A stretch of 64,000 bases of DNA, taken from assembly GCA_000442125.1 (NCBI GenBank), contig KE546965.1:992001-1056000 (forward strand). Direction: 5' to 3'. Shown here in pieces: positions 23,715 through 34,752 of this stretch. The notes beneath the pieces are model-generated. The model did not search any database. It worked only from the letters and a program-made list of their open reading frames with translations, and had not been told where the DNA came from. Position numbers and translations under genes: made by a program. How positions within the stretch are numbered: the stretch's first letter is position 1; each line of letters opens with the position of its first letter. Origin of the DNA: Opeltia flavorubescens. Lineage: Eukaryota > Ascomycota > Lecanoromycetes > Teloschistales > Teloschistaceae.

Positions 23715-26217
23715 TTATGATCCGCCTTCTCCAATGCCTTTATCTCCAACCTTCTCCATCTTCATCCCCTCCTCCTCCCCAGCCAAAAGCCCCCAAGCCC
23801 CACTCCGTCCTCCTTTCTTCCCCGCCACCCTCACATCCTCAACAATACACCCCCTATCAACCCCCTTACACATATCCACAACCGTCAACGCAGCGCCCAT
23901 AACACCCGCTAACGCTTCCATCTCCACGCCCGTCTTCCCGCTACTCTGTACCGTGACGGAAATATGTATGCTTCCATGAGGATTCGTATCTTGAGCGATA
24001 CTACCATCCTTAACAGTTTCCGGCTCATCGAGCTCAATGTCGACGACACACCCCTCGACCGCGACGCAGTTATGGGCCAACGGGATTAGGTTGCTTGTGT
24101 TCTTCACCGACATGATGCCAGCTACGCGGGCAACGGCGAGGACGTCGCCCTTCTTCATGGCGTGGCGTTTGATCAGGGAGATGGGGTGCGGGGTTGAAAA
24201 GCGGACTATGCCGACAGCGATGGCCTCGCGGGCGGTGGGAGTTTTGTGCGTGATTGAAACTTGGTGGACTTCTGATGAGGGGGTGAGGTGCGCGAGATGC
24301 ATTTTAGGGTCAGAGGGAGGTGATGGGGGTGCAGGAGGTGCGTTTCGTGGACTCGAATACGTCAACAGCGGCGGATTTGTTGGTGGTGATTGGTGAGGAG
24401 TTGAAGAGCGTAGCTCTGAAGTGAACGTGGTAGAAGCTGGGGAAAAACGAGGACGATGGATTTTGAAGAACGGAGTGCTTTCTTTTTGTTGTCTCTGCTT
24501 TGCTAGGAGGGTGTCTTTCTTCGCCGCCTTCCTCGCAATCTTCGCTCCCCACTTGGTTTGGTGCAATAAACCGGTGCTGCTGTGGAACGAGGCTACCGGC
24601 TGATAAGGATGTTGCGGGAGTAGAAAGGTGTGTGATAGACCCAGAGCACTCTGCAAGCCGCTACTTTGAACTGGCCCAGCCATTGGCCAAGGATACCGAC
24701 TCATGTTGGGTATCGGATTGGGAGATCCTAATGCATTTGATCTTGACGAGTGTAGACCATCGTCACCTGCGCACTCAATTTCAGTCAACGCGTACGCCCT
24801 GCAATTGGACAGTCGAGAAACGTACATGAAGATGTTAAACATTCTTGTCGACCAATTGTGGAACGCCGTACCCAGAGAGAGATTTTGAGGTTCACCCACC
24901 AATTAGTATCATCGGCCTGTTCTTCATGTTTTCCAGCTGACCCATACCAGCATGCCTTTCCTTCTTTCTTTTTACAGCTAGTCCAATGACGTCCAGAAGC
25001 TCCATTCCTTGCCCACTATAACCAAGTGGTTCGATGTTCCCTCCTTTTCTGTCCATCTCGATCTGCTTTATGGCCTCCATAGCTGCCCAATCAATTGGCT
25101 CTCCGTTGTTGTCCTTTCTGATGAGATCCCTCAGGCTCACCTCGCTATTGCCGAAGAGGCAGACTTTCAGATTTCCGTCACTCGTGATTCGTAATCTATT
25201 ACAGGTGCCGCAGAAGTTCTCCGTCATGGACGTGATAAAGCCAACTTTGCCTCTGAAGCCCGGAACATGCCAGGTCTTGCTGGTCTCGTTCTTGCCCTCT
25301 TCTCGTACTCTACACAGGGGGGGATACTTCTGTCGGATGATCTCTACCATCTCCTTGTAAGAAAGCATTTTCTGCCGGCTCCATTTATTGCCGTCGAACG
25401 GCATGTACTCGATGAACCGAACCTCAATGTCATGTTCTCTGCCCATCTCAACGAAAGGAATGATCTCACGCTCATTGACCCCCCGCATCACCACTGTATT
25501 GAGTTTCAACTTGATGCCAGCACCAAGCCGGTTCATGTCCAATAATCTGTTCAAGCTCTTGATGACCGCATCGAAGCCCTTCCGCCTTGTCATAAGCTGG
25601 AATTGATAAGGATCAAGAGTATCAAGACTCAGATTGACACCCGTCAAGCCGGCTTCGACCATCGCATCAAGCTTCCTGTGCAAGGATATGCCATTCGTAG
25701 TCAAGCAGAGCTCCTTGAGTCCTTTGCTTCGCAGAAGTCCGATTTCATGCATCAATGGCAGTATATCTTTTCGGACAGTAGGTTCGCCACCAGTCAACCT
25801 TATCTTGGTAACGCCCTCTTTCACGAATAGTTCGCTAAGATAAACGATCTCGGGAGTAGTGAGGGAGTGGGCAGAAGGCGACAAAGGGATACCCTCGGCG
25901 GGCATACAGTATGTACACCGGAGATTGCATCGTTCGGTCACAGAGATGCGAAGGTAGGTATGTTGCCGGTTGAAGTTGTCAGTGAGGAAATGTGAAAAGG
26001 GTTTGGAGTCTTTGATTCGATCCGTCCGTGGAGTAGAGGACGAAAGATCAATCGGGAATGACTGAGGATTCGGCAGACGATGCAAAGGAAGGTCATCCGG
26101 GCTATTGACTTGAGCTGCAGCAGCGGATGATATGCTTTTTCTCAGAGCGGGCAGGCGTGGAGAGCCTCTTGTTGGTAAGCATAGCGCGCGGTGGCCGGAC
26201 CGCAATACCACTTCCAT
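23715..26217 (-). CDS. cnxABC: Molybdenum cofactor biosynthesis MoaA-MoaC bifunctional protein (MOCS1/CnxABC type)
   Basis: Exon 1 is 26217-24900, the intron 24767-24899 (133 bases) and exon 2 24766-23715; spliced product 789 residues. Residues 1-80 look like a mitochondrial presequence. The radical-SAM MoaA domain has C97-x3-C101-x2-C104 (CNLRCTYC), the GGEP motif, and a second cluster C336-x2-C339-x13-C353. After a proline-rich linker, the MoaC domain carries KKGDVLAVARVAGI, LIPLAHN with the catalytic-site His, GVEMEAL and DMCKGVD with the catalytic Asp and Lys. Together they convert GTP to cyclic pyranopterin monophosphate. The donor GTGGGT overlaps the codons Ile-Gly-Gly-stop, so intron retention gives a 441-residue MoaA ending in GG. 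A. nidulans cnxABC and human MOCS1 are the known relatives. Confidence 0.93.
24767..24899 (-). other. Regulatory-candidate intron carrying the MoaA Gly-Gly-stop end
   Basis: Unspliced, the frame reads ATT GGT GGG TGA and stops at 24892. Spliced, G|GT keeps one Gly and enters the MoaC frame at GDDG. The acceptor is GCGCAG. The other nearby acceptor (TTGCAG) leads to a stop, so this is the only in-frame choice. A branch-like GACTGA lies upstream of the acceptor. Confidence 0.7.
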
Positions 26218-26599
26218 ACTATGTTCGGTATCGTGGAACAGGAGCTGTCGTAATTGAGCTCATCACGTTGTCGAAGAACACGTTCCGCGACTACATGGTT
26301 GATCCAGAGTGTTCAATTTTCACCATCGGATATCGCCGGTATTTTGCGTCATTGCTTGAGTCGATAAGGCAGCTGTCGGCTACAATTGCCATTTAAGGCA
26401 CTCGCAGCAAAACGAGTTGATAGGAAAATATGGCTAATCAAGATTTAGGTATTGAGAAGTCATGTATGTGATATTGCTTCTCCCCTTGTTATTATCTAGC
26501 AAATATTTACAATCGCTGAAAACTTCATGGCATCATTTCACGTAACCCTCACTGAGTGGACCGACACACCCATCCATATGTACACACACTAATCGCTCG
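26218..26599. other. Intergenic, promoter of the molybdopterin gene
   Basis: It lies upstream of the molybdopterin gene and at the 3' end of the bZIP gene, both on minus. I see nothing else in it. Confidence 0.5.
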
Positions 26600-28497
26600 T
26601 CATCGTAAATGAGCCGTGGCACAGGCTACCCGCTGTGAAGGCCCTTCCATGGCTGCACAAAATCTTCGGAACCTTTCCATGCTTGCCGCGCTGACTCCAC
26701 TAACTTCGCATTCGTTCTCGACGATCTTAAAGCTGGTTTGGTCCGAAGATTGCTTCACCTGGATGCTATCGCTGCACAGCTTCTCTGGCTGTTCCGTTGG
26801 CGAACTCAAAGATGAAGCGTTACCACAGTCATCGAACCCAGATTCAGAATCATCAAACCGAATACTACTTGATTTCGGGTCTTCAATAAGTGGTATTTGG
26901 GATTTTGCTTCTTCATGTCTTGGATATGGATGCTCNATGACGGGGACATCTGTTTTACCCTCGTCGCAGGTAAACGAACTCATGAAAGGTGCAGATTTCC
27001 CAGAGGTTAAGCAGGCGTCATATTGATCAACCGCTGGTCCTTCTGGTACTGAAGTGACCGCATACACTTGAGCATCGTATAGACTTGAATCGGTGTTGTC
27101 AGGCCATGTATTGTTCATTGAATTGAAACCGTAGTATGTCTCAGGGATCAGAGCCATACCAACCTGTGCGTTTTCTTGGTCGCCCTGGATTTGAGAAGAT
27201 GTTTGGTGCGGATTGACATCCTTTGGAGGGTCCTGTTGAAGCTCTTCGACCTTCGGAGCCGGCACTTTCTCTTCAGAGCTTGCTGATGATGCGAGAACCT
27301 GGCCATCAGTAGGACTTATTTCATTCAAGAATGAATTAAATGCAGGCGATTCAAGAAGCATCCGGGTCAGATCAGTTAAGCGATTGTTTTCTGTCATCAG
27401 TGCTTGATTCTTGGCACGAAGGTCGTTGGCTTCGGCAGTCTTGGCGGCGATTTCGCCTTCCAGTTGTCCAATGTACTCTGTGGAAAAATCAGTCCTCGTC
27501 CTCGATTGTTGCATTTGGATTACATACCTTTCCTTCGTGAGCGAAAAGCGCGAGCTGAAACTTTGTTTCGTAGCTGCCGTCTCTCTTTGCTAGTAAGCTT
27601 TTTGCCTTCCTCACTAGCCAAGAGCCTCTCGTCCTCGTCCATGTCTTCTTCATCTTTTCTGGCTCGACCTAAACTCGGTGCACCGCCATTGGCAGTAGGG
27701 GTTTGTGCGTCATCAGTAGACGAGGTGACACTAGAGTGCCTCATTTGATTCAGGAGACGAGATATCCGTTCCTCGACGATGGGATCTTTGGCTGGCGCAG
27801 CATTGCTGGATGCGCGCTGAGATGCTTGGCGCGATGAAGTGCCATTTTGCTGTTTGACAGTTGGTTGCTGCCGTTCTTGCTGTACTCGAGCTTGTTCTTT
27901 CGCCAAGGCAGCCTGTTGTTGATGCATTCCAGGCCACGCTCGCCGCTTTTGTGGCATGGTAGCCGTAGAAGACTCCTGCCCCCCAACAGCAACGGGGTTG
28001 ATGTAGTCGCCAGCGGTATCATACAGCGGGGATGCGAAGTCGATATCCATGTCGGTAGTCAGGTGTTGAGACGGGTAAGCATTGAAATCGAAGACGTCCT
28101 CGGAGGTACTCGAATCGAAGTACCCGTCGGCAGAGGAGCCTTCGAACATGCGTTGAGCATGACCGTACACTATGTGATCAGATTGATTGACAGCAAGAGT
28201 GTTGGCCAGTGCTCCAACGGGAAGACCAGTCTGCTGCTTATGAAGTTCGTACTGGTGACTGGGTCCAGCGAATGTTTGCTGTGTTGATGGAGCAAGTAAA
28301 AGGTCATTCGAATAGTCATTGAGCGGTCGGAGGGTTGAAGTGGATGTGGATCGGGAAGACACAGGCGAGTAAGAGGAGTCTGAGGGTATGGNTGAAGGAT
28401 CGTAGTTGATGTACTGGTCGATATCCAGAGCATCAATATTGTTGACGGAAGGCGACCGAGCTATCATAGTATTGATCTGGCCTTGGCAAGAGCCCAT
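26600..28497 (-). CDS. bZIP transcription factor
   Basis: Exon 1 is 28497-27528, the intron 27478-27527 (50 bases, GTATGT...CCACAG) and exon 2 27477-26600; 615 residues. The start is ATG 28497 (MGSCQGQI). The N-terminal 270 residues are Ser/Gln/Asp-rich and probably activating. The basic region is at about 305-323 (RRQLRNKVSARAFRSRRK, with the N-x7-R signature). The intron falls at its end, and the spliced Glu starts the zipper (EYIGQLEGEIAAKTAEA, then LRAKNQALMTENNRL), followed by DLTRMLLESPAFNSFL. The C-terminal 250 residues are acidic and Ser-rich. It acts as a nuclear DNA-binding dimer. I recognise a conserved filamentous-ascomycete bZIP type but cannot name it. Two residues are unknown because of N at 26936 and 28392. 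Confidence 0.87.
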
Positions 28498-30052
28498 GAT
28501 GGTGACTGTGTACTCCCAATAATTCAGGTATCAAGGTGTCCAGGTCGAAGTGATATGAGTGCAATGGACGCGTATGTACTTGTAGAAAGTCTGCTGCCTG
28601 GTTAGGGGCGTAGCGGCTCACGCTCTCGGTCGATTTTCCAGCCGCTTAGGATTTGCCGATGGTAGAGGACACACCACGATCACTCATACGAGAGAGAAAC
28701 GTTTTACTGAGGCTGAAGATGAGCCAAATGAAGAAGTAATTAGAACCTTGGTGGAGATGAGAAGACTTGGTTCCTGTCCTGCGCCTTCCTCGCTTTTACG
28801 AGTTGAGGCAGTGCATGTTTGATTTATGCAATGCTAGTCCCGAAATGGAAGTGCCAAGTTGCCGTTGCAATTATCTCGACCACGTCTATGCTTAACAGTA
28901 CCTTGACAGCCGCCTAAAGGCGAAGTAATCTGCGATACTAGACCGATCAGACCAACATAAAGTCCGTCTGGATGCGCAGTATACTCAAATTCATGGCATG
29001 GTAGACTGTACAAGTGTTTTTCAGTAAGGAAACGTACGCGCGTACACACCCAAGTCGGTACCACGGCTTTGGACTCGGCCGACGCTATTAATGCCTCCGA
29101 AGGTACTCATAAGCCCGAGACACCAGAAATCACACACAACATTTCGAATAGAGAGATCTACTTCATAAATCCGTACTATCGAGAATGTTCTTATACGAGC
29201 TTCGGTATGCTTTAGCTGGAAGTCGTTGTATCGATTTCGCCTCAATTCGCTTTTTGTGCTACCCGATGGACCTACTTCGTACATCGATCGCAGCCATGTT
29301 TTCCGAGTTCGGACTTTCTGAAATTGTCAAGTTCTCCATAACTGTGAGTAAGGTATGAACAGATTGTCCAATTTATCATCGAGACTGCAAAATAGGGGGT
29401 TAGTAGCTGTTGTTTCAGAAGCCTGATGCAATACAAGCACAACGTTTATCAAAGCACTTCATAAAAAGTCGGAAGTACGACGAGAAATTCCGAGAACTTC
29501 GAACATCGAACTCCACTGGTCCCAATCTCATCCGTGGGACTCGATATCTCGGAACTCGGGAAGGGGCTCGGACAGTTCGGTTGCTGACTAATATTGCTGT
29601 TTACTCTACCCCAGATTGTAAATAACCTACACCATATACTGCAAACACTGGTCCAAGTATTCGAACATTTGTTGCAGGCTTCCCCAAGAAAGCTTTGCTG
29701 TAGACCGAAGAGCATTGAGATATGTGTTTATGATAAATTTCATCATGAGCACACCAATAATCCTGTGGCAATTAAGTCAATCTTTGAGGTTGTTCGGAAG
29801 GAATCTCCATTTCCGCTGCTGACGTATGAGTCTTGAACATTATCCCACAATTATTGCGTAGTATTCCCTTTGTTTCAAAACTATACTGAATTTCTAATAC
29901 TTTAATGCCTTCGGTTTCACCGATTGTTTTAATTGTATATCCATTTGAAGTCAGGCTTCCCTGCGTGACTTGTTCGAACAAGTCATTGAAACCATTCCAA
30001 GATATCCTATGTTTCAAGAGTGTCTTCACCAACGCTTCATGTTTCCCAGACA
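28498..30052. other. Intergenic, divergent promoter region
   Basis: About 1.55 kb between the bZIP gene (minus) and the hydrolase gene (plus). Several open frames occur; none is supported. It probably contains long 5' leaders for both. Confidence 0.5.
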
Positions 30053-32644
30053 ATGCAGCCTGATGTACCGGAGCCTCAATGCCGAACGTTTCCTGCCCCA
30101 GATTATGGCGACTCGGATGCGGAAGCCACACAGGATTCGACGACAAGCGACGAAGATATGCAATCCCTTATTGGCATCAGTATAAGCCGGACACAAACGC
30201 GATTCAAATCGCCGACGGTTTCGATAGCAGAAAAGGCAGCGGCAATCGATGAATATGGTAACGATGGATCGTTCGATATCCTGCCACAGACTAAACATAT
30301 TCAAGTAGGCGACGTGGTGGGCTGCGATTGCCAATCTCATCAAGCTCCTACAGGCTCGAGGCTGGAGGATAGAGATCCCGAGACAAATGGATCGCCTATC
30401 ACGACCTTGCCAACGCCATGGACATCAGGGCCAAAGCTCTTCCAGAAAGACGCACCACAAGGCTACCCGTATGAGATGCAGAAAACTCGCCAACGGGCTG
30501 CAACCGGGAATATGGGAAGCTTAATCGATCAAAACATCAGGCGGTTCATGTCAAGCTTTACTATGCCATCATTGCCAAAGCCACCCAATGTCCGAGACAT
30601 TTCTATGCCTGCATGGTCTGCTTTAATGGGAGGAAGAATAGATACCCGAACACCAGATAATGGCCCAATACACAAAAGAGCCAACTCGGACGTATCACAG
30701 AAATTTCCTCAAACGCCACAAGGACCGAACCTAGGGAGCCCCCTCTCAATAGAGCCCCACTCCCTTGTCTCGAAGCAGGACGGTGGAAGACCCATACCAG
30801 AAGGGGACATCACGCCCCATCACATTTTTCAAGACATAGACAATGGTCATGTTCGACAGCGTTCTCTCAAGCGAGCTAAATCTGATCAGTCACTCACTCT
30901 TCGCCGAGCAACGTCCACAGCTTCTTCTCTGGGTGATGATAGCCGCTGGGAGCATGTCCAGAAGCAAGTAAACAGTCGCGCTAAAGCGATTGCAGATACG
31001 TTTCAAGATACGAATATAAGGCTACCAAGCCTGCCTAATTTGTCTGGCATGAATCTAAGTGTACTCCGAGGAAGACCAGCAGATTTCTTAAGACATCGAG
31101 CAATCAGTGATATCACAAGACCTTCCAAACCTTCTGAAGCAAAGCAGCAGGGTCTAGCACCGAGTAATGATTCGTTGCGAGAGCAAAGAGAGCTGGTGGC
31201 AATCCCAGGCGGTCCCGGCTCGCACGTCACTGGTTCACAGAAGTCGTTTCTGTCAGTCATAGATCAAGCTCTCAATTGTCTGACAGGCGATGTCGTGGTT
31301 TTAGGTGGCTATCGAGGGTCTGTTCTACGGTCTGCCAGACCTCCCAACCGTCAACTATGGGTCCCAGTCAAAGTTGGTCTGAATATCCGACGAGTGAATC
31401 TGGAGGTTGGGCTGGAGCCTGAAGATGAGGAGAACATGAAAGAAAACATTATTCCATCTGGCATGTTATCACATATCGGGCCAGTGGATATGGGTCGCCG
31501 CTTACTCAAACGATTGAGAGCATGTCCTAATGCCCAGGAAGGCAGACTGAGAGTGCACGATTATGGCTATGACTGGAGATTAAGCCCGCATTTGCTGAGT
31601 CGGAGACTTACCCAATACCTCGAGAGTTTACCTTCGAATTCGAAAGATCTTCCCGAAACGGAGAGAGGTGCAGTCGTTATAGCACATAGCTTGGGAGGTC
31701 TCATCACAAGGCACGCAGTGAACCAGAATCCTGAGCTTTTCGCGGGAGTGGTGTATGCTGGGGTTCCGCAGCATTGCATCAACATCCTTGGCCCCTTGCG
31801 AAAGGGTGACGAGGTTCTTCTTAGCTCGAAAGTGTTGACTGCGCAGGTCAATTTCACCTTCCGGACGAGTTTCTTACTCTTGCCAGAGGACGGACGATGT
31901 TTTATCGACAAGGAAACGAAAGAAGAATATCCGGTTGATTTCTTTGATGTTACAGAGTGGAATCGTTACGCGTTTTCACCATGTATTGCACATGCATCAC
32001 CGCCTTCTGTAACTCCGGAGCGGAAAGGAATACTCAGCTTTATGACAGATAATCTACCTTCATTGCCGCTTATCGAGCGTATGCCGATAGGCGAGCGCAG
32101 AGGATCCGATCCCAGATCAAGGGTTTCCGGTACGCCGAATATAGCTGATGTAGATCCCAAACTTGACAGCGCCAGTTCTTCGAGGACGTCTGATGCCACT
32201 CAAAGCACGATACCGCTTCGGAAAGCAAAGAGCTATCTAAAGCGCACATTGGCCGATACTGTCCGCTTCAAAGCGGAACTGCAGTTCAATGATCAGCATG
32301 GTCAATCGAATTTGTATCCTCCGTTATCGGTTCTATACAGCACTTCAGTACCCACAGTATACCGAGCACGTGTCGTTTCCAGAGAAGCAATAAAGTGCAG
32401 CGATGCGTATGATAATTTGGCATTCGCTAGCGGTGATGGAGTTTGTCTTGCTAGAGCAGCGATGCTACCCAATGGATACAAATACGTTCCAGGTGGAAAA
32501 GTCAGAACAGAGAGAGGGCATGTAGGATTACTCGGGGACCTCGAGGCTGTAGGCAAATGCCTTTTGAGCGTCATCGAAGGCAGAGGAAGGGGCATCGGAT
32601 TGGGGGAATTGTGTGACAGACAAGACGGACATATAAAATGTTGA
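30053..32644 (+). CDS. LCAT-like alpha/beta-hydrolase (lipase or acyltransferase)
   Basis: A single exon of 863 residues from ATG 30053 (MQPDVPEPQ); the frame is open 11 codons further upstream but without ATG. Residues 1-390 are disordered, Ser/Pro-rich and probably phosphorylated (RANSD and KRAKSDQS sites). The hydrolase domain is at about 400-860: an oxyanion-type VVVLGGYRGS, then VHDYGYDWRLSPHLLSRR, the nucleophile elbow AHSLGGL with Ser about 546 (Ala in place of the first Gly), and HAVNQNPELFAGVVYAGVP. Late GDGVC and RGHVGLLGD can supply Asp and His. The layout fits the lecithin:cholesterol acyltransferase/PDAT-like group. The substrate is unknown but likely a lipid. No signal peptide or membrane segment is seen, so it is probably cytosolic or peripheral. 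Confidence 0.82.
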   Translation: MQPDVPEPQCRTFPAPDYGDSDAEATQDSTTSDEDMQSLIGISISRTQTRFKSPTVSIAEKAAAIDEYGNDGSFDILPQTKHIQVGDVVGCDCQSHQAPTGSRLEDRDPETNGSPITTLPTPWTSGPKLFQKDAPQGYPYEMQKTRQRAATGNMGSLIDQNIRRFMSSFTMPSLPKPPNVRDISMPAWSALMGGRIDTRTPDNGPIHKRANSDVSQKFPQTPQGPNLGSPLSIEPHSLVSKQDGGRPIPEGDITPHHIFQDIDNGHVRQRSLKRAKSDQSLTLRRATSTASSLGDDSRWEHVQKQVNSRAKAIADTFQDTNIRLPSLPNLSGMNLSVLRGRPADFLRHRAISDITRPSKPSEAKQQGLAPSNDSLREQRELVAIPGGPGSHVTGSQKSFLSVIDQALNCLTGDVVVLGGYRGSVLRSARPPNRQLWVPVKVGLNIRRVNLEVGLEPEDEENMKENIIPSGMLSHIGPVDMGRRLLKRLRACPNAQEGRLRVHDYGYDWRLSPHLLSRRLTQYLESLPSNSKDLPETERGAVVIAHSLGGLITRHAVNQNPELFAGVVYAGVPQHCINILGPLRKGDEVLLSSKVLTAQVNFTFRTSFLLLPEDGRCFIDKETKEEYPVDFFDVTEWNRYAFSPCIAHASPPSVTPERKGILSFMTDNLPSLPLIERMPIGERRGSDPRSRVSGTPNIADVDPKLDSASSSRTSDATQSTIPLRKAKSYLKRTLADTVRFKAELQFNDQHGQSNLYPPLSVLYSTSVPTVYRARVVSREAIKCSDAYDNLAFASGDGVCLARAAMLPNGYKYVPGGKVRTERGHVGLLGDLEAVGKCLLSVIEGRGRGIGLGELCDRQDGHIKC

Positions 32645-33267
32645 GATGCTCCTGTATTGTGATAGCTCATCATAGTAAAGAGTATAGTAGACGTCCTGTA
32701 AATATTCATGTTCAGATAAGTATTCTCAAGTCTGCACGCCGAACAATACTATTACGGGGATATCGGTTTTACGCGTAGAAATATTTCTTGGCGGAGAGCT
32801 CAGTCTTCAGATTTGAGATTATTTCGCACCTTATCAGCTACCACTTCACCACACTTGGAGCTTGCCTAAATTCTAAAGCTACACTTTCACGGTGCTTGCG
32901 TGGGCTTAGTTTGCCACGCCTTCGAATCGCTGGATTCTATCGCCTGAAAATACATCATATCGTCATCAATCCTCCACTACTCAATCTAGCGTCGCTGCCC
33001 GTGCAGTATCTGCAATCTGTTTCCTCCTAGAGTCTCACGTAATTTGGTCGCTTTGACTCGTCAAGCTGCGAAATAATCACTCAACACCTCATTTCCTACG
33101 TGTTTCCAGCTATACCACGCCTGAGACAAAAGAATTCGAATTTGAAAGACCAACTTATCCACCAGTGAACAACATCCAACCTTTAGAGTACAAACGACAG
33201 AGCATACCCTTATCGGGTACATTGAAAAAGGACGGCAATAACGTTCTTCGCTGCAAAATACTAAGCA
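32645..33267. other. Intergenic
   Basis: 3' end of the hydrolase gene and promoter of the phosphatidylinositol synthase gene. CT-rich in the second half. Nothing else is supported. Confidence 0.5.
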
Positions 33268-34272
33268 ATGAACGGCATGAGGACCAGAAAAAAGAAGGCG
33301 GAAGTCACGGATGGGGCGGATCGGAAGCTCAACGGTCATGCCAATCCAAGAGATCGAGATAGACGAGCAAACGAGCAGTCTGAAAACATCTTCCTTTTCT
33401 ATCCGAACATCATTGGTACATCTATCAGAAAACTACATCCCAAAAATGCTTATGCTAACAACCAGCAACAGGCTATTCACGCATCATCCTTGCCATTGCC
33501 TCCCTCTACTACATGCCTCTACATCCACGAACCTGCTCTCTACTATACAGCATATCTTGCCTCCTTGACGCTCTTGATGGGGTTGCGGCGCGGCGATTTG
33601 ACCAGTCCACCCGCTTTGGGGCCGTCCTTGACATGGTGACAGATCGCTGCACAACATCGTGTTTGCTAGTCTTTCTCAGTTCGGCATTCCCGCGATGGGC
33701 TTTACTCTTTCAGTGCCTAATCAGTCTCGACTTCGCCAGCCATTATATGCACATGTATGCCACATTGGCAATGGGCGGGTCAGAACAGAGTCACAAGAAG
33801 ATTGATCAGAGCAGGAGCCGATTACTCCACCTGTACTACACCAACCGGGTCAGCCATTCATACTCGTGTATCTACTCCTTTATTGTGCTGACAATCTTTG
33901 CAGACAGTCCTTTTCGTCGTATGCATGTTCAACGAGCTTTTCTTCATTGCACTCTATCTCCTTTCATTCTCATCACCCATCCTGTCGCCCTCCCTCCTCC
34001 CAATAAATGATAAACCAGGAGCGACGTCACAACCAGGGAGTCCATCACATCCTTCAGCGATTTTCGCTACCCCGGGTAGTGCTTGGGCAATGGAGCTTGC
34101 GCGGGCAAACAAGATGGATAGCTTTTGGCCATGGGTGATCGCCGGAGTATCGTTTCCCGTCATGGCCGGGAAACAAGTTCTGAATGTTATTCAACTGGTA
34201 AAGGCGAGCAAGTGGTTGGCCGAAGGAGATATAGATGCGCGACGTGCTCAGGGGCTACCCAAGAAGAGATAG
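33268..34272 (+). CDS. pis1: Phosphatidylinositol synthase (CDP-diacylglycerol-inositol 3-phosphatidyltransferase)
   Basis: Exons are 33268-33415, 33472-33848 and 33904-34272, giving 297 residues; introns of 56 and 55 bases keep phase. A charged N-terminus (MNGMRTRKKK) is followed by FLFYPNIIG and hydrophobic segments. The CDP-alcohol phosphatidyltransferase signature D-G-x2-A-R-x8-G-x3-D-x3-D is complete across the segment DALDGVAARRF...RFGAVLDMVTDR. It is followed by LLFQCLISLDFASHYMHMYA and MGGSEQSHKKID, both typical of this enzyme. It makes phosphatidylinositol from CDP-diacylglycerol and inositol in the ER membrane and is expected to be essential. The loop in exon 3 carries a Pro/Ser-rich insertion before NKMDSFWPWVI. 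The second intron's donor is GTCAGC, less usual but the only join that restores the family sequence. Confidence 0.93.
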
Positions 34273-34752
34273 AGCCACACATTTGTGGCAATGAGATGCT
34301 CGAACTAATTAAAAGAACATATCGAGATTTTGTGTAAGGTCCACCGTGTCTTTAGCGCAGGGCGTTGGGATGGGGCCAGCATTGTATATCGCGTACTCTT
34401 GTAGACCCATTTTCTCATGCTTTGATGCTTGTCAGCTCAAGATATAGTCGCGAACATCGTCCCTGAAAATGGCGAAGCGATAGTTGTAGACGCTCCCAAC
34501 ATTTTGTTCTTTCCTTCTCCAGCAATACTAGATGCTAATGTGTTATGCTCACTTTGATCATGGTCCGTGTTCACATAACGTCTGATCAGGGGTTGCCCGG
34601 TTATAACCGGTTTTATCCTCATTACACCGGAACTTTGTCTTCAAGAAATTCGCCGCCCCAGCGCGGTTCTCGCGCCTCTTCGACCGTTATGAGAATTCCT
34701 CCTGTCGGTACCGAAAATTTCTCATGCATAGACTAAGAGTGATGGAGAAGTC
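34273..34752. other. Intergenic
   Basis: Between two plus-strand genes. No supported feature. Confidence 0.5.

Noticed and set aside
23536-23979. Plus-strand frame with Pro/Ser-rich sequence
   Set aside because: It is the antisense shadow of the MoaC domain and its 3' region.
29772-30146. Minus-strand open frame with an ankyrin-like phrase (VHQAALSGKHEALVKTLLKH)
   Set aside because: It overlaps the start of the well-supported hydrolase gene in antisense, begins without a clear ATG and has only one weak repeat. Chance similarity is more likely.
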